Assembly: GCA_019745775.1 (NCBI GenBank)
Contig: JAIESR010000052.1
Span: 1 to 64,000, forward strand
DNA from: Xanthobacteraceae bacterium
Lineage (GTDB): Bacteria; Pseudomonadota; Alphaproteobacteria; Rhizobiales; Xanthobacteraceae
DNA: 64,000 nt
Direction of reading: 5' to 3'
Made by a program: the position numbers and the translations under genes. Positions 61,522 through 64,000 of this stretch are shown here, in pieces. The notes below the pieces were generated by a model. The model saw only the letters and a list, made by a program, of their open reading frames with translations, made no database searches and was not told the origin of the DNA. How positions within the stretch are numbered: position 1 is the first letter of the stretch; each line of letters starts with the position of its first letter.

Positions 61522-61935
61522 ATGCCGCAGCTCGATGCCGTCCTCGAAACCGCGCTCTATGTCGACGATCTCGACCGTGCCGTTCGGTTCTACCGCGACG
61601 TCCTCGAATTGAAGCCGCTCTATCAGGACAGCCGGCTCACGGCGTTCTCGGTCGGCGACCGCAACGTGCTGCTGCTGTTCCCGCGGGGCGGATCGCTTGA
61701 CACCGTGCATATGCCGGGCGGCACCATCCCGCCGCATGACGGATCAGGACCGCTGCACATCGCCTTCGCCATCGCCAAGGACGAGCTGCCGAAGTGGGAA
61801 CAGCGCCTCGGCGCCAGCAACATCGCCATCGAAGGCCGGACCACCTGGAAGCGCGGCGGCGAGAGCATCTACTTTCGCGATCCGGACGGACATCTGCTCG
61901 AGCTCGCGACCCCGGGACTGTGGGCCATCTACTGA
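61522..61935 (+). CDS. VOC (glyoxalase-like) protein, single module
   Basis: A 137-aa VOC domain: VLETALYVDDLDRAVRFYRD at the start, GDGSGPLHIAFAIAKDELPK and ESIYFRDPDGHLLELATPGL at the end. His in LHIAF and Glu in LLELA are likely metal ligands. It could be a glyoxalase, a fosfomycin- or bleomycin-type resistance protein or a dioxygenase. Its TGA shares one base with the ATG of the aldo/keto reductase gene (TGATG), so the two are translationally coupled. Confidence 0.9.
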   Translation: MPQLDAVLETALYVDDLDRAVRFYRDVLELKPLYQDSRLTAFSVGDRNVLLLFPRGGSLDTVHMPGGTIPPHDGSGPLHIAFAIAKDELPKWEQRLGASNIAIEGRTTWKRGGESIYFRDPDGHLLELATPGLWAIY

Positions 61936-62792
61936 TGATCAGAAATCTTATCCTTCCCTCACAGCGCCAGATGCCGGTGCTCGGTCAGGGCACATGGAAC
62001 ATGGGCGAGAAACATTCAGAGTTCAAAGCCGAGGTCGCGGCGCTCAAGCTCGGGCTCGATCTCGGCGTGACGCTGATCGACACCGCCGAGATGTATGGCG
62101 AAGGCGGCGCCGAGAAGGTCGTGGCCGAGGCCATCGCCGGCCGGCGCGACGAAGTCTGCCTGGTGAGCAAGGTCCTCCCGCACAACGCCTCGCGTCGCGG
62201 TACCATCGCGGCCTGCGAACGCAGCCTGAAGCGGCTCAAGACCGAGCATCTCGACGTCTATCTCCTGCACTGGCGCGGCGGCGTTCCGCTCGGGGAGACG
62301 CTCGAAGCCTTTACCGAGCTGAAACAGGACGGAAAAATTCTCGACTATGGCGTCAGCAATTTCGATGTCGACGACATGGAAGCGGCTGCGGCGCTGGCCG
62401 GCGGCGAAGCCGTCGCCACCAACCAGGTGCTCTACAATCTCGTCAACCGCGGCGTCGAATGGGACCTGCTGCCCTGGTGTAACAACCGGAGCCAGCGTAT
62501 CCCTGTCATGGCCTATTCGCCGTTCGTGAGCGCGCCACCGGCGCTGACGCGCCTGCTCGGCAATGCCACGCTCATGACCGTCGCGCAGCGCCACGACGCG
62601 ACGCCGGCGCAGATCGCGCTTACCTGGCTCCTGCACCAACCGGGCGTGGTGGCGATCCCGAAGGCGGTGCAGCCGGCGCATATCCGCGCCAACCGCGCCG
62701 CCCATGACCTCCGCCTCACGCCGGACGATCTCAAGGACCTCGACCGCGCCTTTCCGCCGCCACGCAAGAAGGTGCCGCTGGCCATGCTCTAG
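61935..62792 (+). CDS. Aldo/keto reductase
   Basis: A 285-aa NADPH-dependent AKR. The TIM-barrel marks are LGQGTWNMGEKHSEFKAEVA, LGVTLIDTAEMYGEGGAEKV (Asp and catalytic Tyr), EVCLVSKVLPHNASRRG (Lys) and DVYLLHWRGGVPLGETLEAF (His), then AIPKAVQPAHIRANRA near the end for cofactor binding. It would reduce aldehydes or ketones in the cytoplasm. It is coupled to the upstream VOC gene, which suggests linked detoxification, for example of a 2-oxoaldehyde. Confidence 0.92.
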   Translation: MIRNLILPSQRQMPVLGQGTWNMGEKHSEFKAEVAALKLGLDLGVTLIDTAEMYGEGGAEKVVAEAIAGRRDEVCLVSKVLPHNASRRGTIAACERSLKRLKTEHLDVYLLHWRGGVPLGETLEAFTELKQDGKILDYGVSNFDVDDMEAAAALAGGEAVATNQVLYNLVNRGVEWDLLPWCNNRSQRIPVMAYSPFVSAPPALTRLLGNATLMTVAQRHDATPAQIALTWLLHQPGVVAIPKAVQPAHIRANRAAHDLRLTPDDLKDLDRAFPPPRKKVPLAML

Positions 62793-62832
62793 CGTCATGC
62801 CGTGAGGCTTGCGCCGCGGACGCGCGTCTTGC

Positions 62833-64000
62833 ATGACCATGCCGATGTCTTTGCCGCCCTCCCCGTCGTCGCGCTCCTGCGTCATCGTCCCACTGATTGT
62901 CGGCTGTGCCCAGTTCATGCACCAGTTCGACGGCACCATGATCACGACGGCGCTGCCGGTGATGGCGGTGTCGCTGAACGAGGACCCGCTCAGGCTCAAC
63001 CTCGCGATCACCAGCTACCTGCTGGCGCTGGCGGTGTTCGTACCGATCAGCGGCTGGATGGCCGACCGTTACGGCACCCGGCGGGTGTTCCTCGCCGCCA
63101 TCGCGGTGTTCACCGCGAGCTCGGTTATGTGCGGCCTGTCGGACACGCTCGCCGAGATCGTGATCTGGCGCACGGCGCAGGGTATCGGCGGCGCCATGAT
63201 GACACCGGTCGGTCGCGTCATCGTGGTCAAGAGCGTGCCGCGGCTCGAGATCGTCCGCGCCATGAATTACGTCACCATCCCGGCGGTGCTGGCCCCGCTG
63301 ATCGGCCCGTCGGTCGGCGGCTTCATGGTCACCTATTTCTCCTGGCCGTGGACCTTCTTCCTCAACCTGCCGATCGGGATCGCAGGATTGATCCTGGTCT
63401 ACGTCTATGTTCCCGATATCCGGGAAGACAATGTCGCGCCGCTCGACCTGCGCGGCTTCGTCCTGACCGGCCTCGCACTCGCAGGCCTGGTACTCGGCTT
63501 CGCCGCGCTCGGCCGCGGCGCGCTGCCGACGCAGGTGATCATCGCATCGATCAGCATCGGTGCGATCTGCGCCGCGCTCTATCTCGCGCATGCGCAACGC
63601 AAATCCGATCCGATCATCGACCTCACGCTGCTGCGCAACCGTACCTTCGCCGCATCGATCTTCGGCGGCGGGCTGTTCTACGTCGGCACCACCGCGCAAG
63701 TGTTCCTGATGGCGCTGCTGCTGCAGGTCGGCTTCGGCTTTTCCGCCCTGCATGCGGGGCTGACGCTGCTCGCGGGCGCGATCGGCTCGACCGTGATGCG
63801 CTTCACGCTGCGGCCGATGCTGAATTTCCTTGGTTTCCGCTGGATGCTGATCTGGAACGGGCTCCTGACCGGCGCCTGCCTCGCCGCGTGCGGCCTCTTC
63901 ACCGTCCATACGCCGCTGATCGTGATGCTCGCGGTGCTGTTCGTCGCCGGATTTTCGCGCTCGTCACAATTCAACACCATCCAGTCGCTTGGCTATGCGG
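62833..64000 (+). CDS. MFS transporter, DHA2 (EmrB/QacA) family, partial
   Basis: The open frame runs from ATG at 62833 to the window edge (389 codons read, no stop), so the 3' end is missing. Marks are GCAQFMHQFDGTMITTALPV (helix 1, DHA2 motif), FVPISGWMADRYGTRRVFLA (MFS signature) and VLAPLIGPSVGGFMVTYFSW (exporter motif C). At least ten membrane segments are visible of the 14 expected. Three in-frame ATG codons (62833, 62839, 62845) compete as start; no clear binding site decides. It is probably a drug or metabolite exporter. Confidence 0.88.
   Translation, partial: MTMPMSLPPSPSSRSCVIVPLIVGCAQFMHQFDGTMITTALPVMAVSLNEDPLRLNLAITSYLLALAVFVPISGWMADRYGTRRVFLAAIAVFTASSVMCGLSDTLAEIVIWRTAQGIGGAMMTPVGRVIVVKSVPRLEIVRAMNYVTIPAVLAPLIGPSVGGFMVTYFSWPWTFFLNLPIGIAGLILVYVYVPDIREDNVAPLDLRGFVLTGLALAGLVLGFAALGRGALPTQVIIASISIGAICAALYLAHAQRKSDPIIDLTLLRNRTFAASIFGGGLFYVGTTAQVFLMALLLQVGFGFSALHAGLTLLAGAIGSTVMRFTLRPMLNFLGFRWMLIWNGLLTGACLAACGLFTVHTPLIVMLAVLFVAGFSRSSQFNTIQSLGYA

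Noticed and set aside
1-64000. CRISPR arrays, tRNA, rRNA and insertion sequences
   Set aside because: I looked for regularly spaced direct repeats, tRNA cloverleaf features and transposase motifs and saw none. The repeats present are palindromic intergenic elements. A covariance-model search would be needed to exclude small RNAs.

Overview
The window is 64 kb of GC-rich, densely coded DNA with strong G/C preference at third codon positions. The gene content, the many TctC/Bug-type solute-binding proteins and at least six families of intergenic palindromic repeats all suggest an alphaproteobacterium of the order Hyphomicrobiales, most like Bradyrhizobium, Rhodopseudomonas or a relative in the Nitrobacteraceae/Xanthobacteraceae. 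This is inference: there is no rRNA or other marker gene. I saw no tRNA, rRNA, CRISPR array, integrase, transposase or phage gene. The window looks like chromosomal accessory DNA devoted to uptake and breakdown of organic acids, aromatics and amide or ring compounds.

Layout. Positions 35-3348 hold a small unknown gene and a NarL-type two-component pair whose kinase has a one-base frameshift. Positions 3642-7126 hold an amino-acid permease, a secreted lectin-like protein and an MFS exporter. Positions 7612-18171 hold two solute-binding proteins (SBPs), a DUF1993 protein, two paralogous two-module VOC dioxygenase-like proteins, an MDR oxidoreductase, a thioredoxin-CcdA pair, a GST, an FAA hydrolase and an LVIVD-repeat protein. 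Positions 18746-20900 hold two DUF433 antitoxin-like genes, a frameshifted DUF5615 toxin and an ACMSD-type amidohydrolase. Positions 21079-28001 (minus strand) form an IclR-headed run: beta-propeller lyase-like protein, Bug SBP, cyclase, cupin, SDR, 3-hydroxyacyl-CoA dehydrogenase, BKACE enzyme. Positions 28072-31621 (plus) carry a resorcylate-decarboxylase-like enzyme, a degenerate M24 protein, a 2-hydroxyacid dehydrogenase and a small Cys-motif protein.

Positions 31718-43507 centre on ATP-dependent hydantoinase/acetone-carboxylase-like genes: a lone HyuA, a Bug SBP, a LysR regulator, then a plus-strand run of HyuA, HyuB, a 4,5-dihydroxyphthalate-decarboxylase-like protein and two degenerate M24 proteins. 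Positions 43504-46257 hold a lipid kinase and a GntR regulator divergent from a cytosolic NMT1-like binding protein. Positions 46518-60466 alternate SBP genes with two orphan molybdenum-hydroxylase large subunits, an acyl-CoA dehydrogenase, a HigBA toxin-antitoxin pair and a UbiD-family decarboxylase, and include three SBP paralogues in tandem. The right end carries an NDUFA9-like SDR, a VOC protein, an aldo/keto reductase and an MFS exporter cut by the window edge.

Together the genes look like several small catabolic modules, each pairing one or more binding proteins and a local regulator (IclR, LysR, GntR) with enzymes. Nine SBPs of the TctC superfamily plus two NMT1-like proteins occur without a single TctA/TctB or ABC permease, so the binding proteins must share permeases encoded elsewhere or act as sensors. 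The most unusual items are this SBP expansion, a subgroup of M24-fold proteins whose metal-ligand positions are replaced in a shared way, the hydantoinase/M24 operon, three candidate operator arrays, and two single-base frameshifts.
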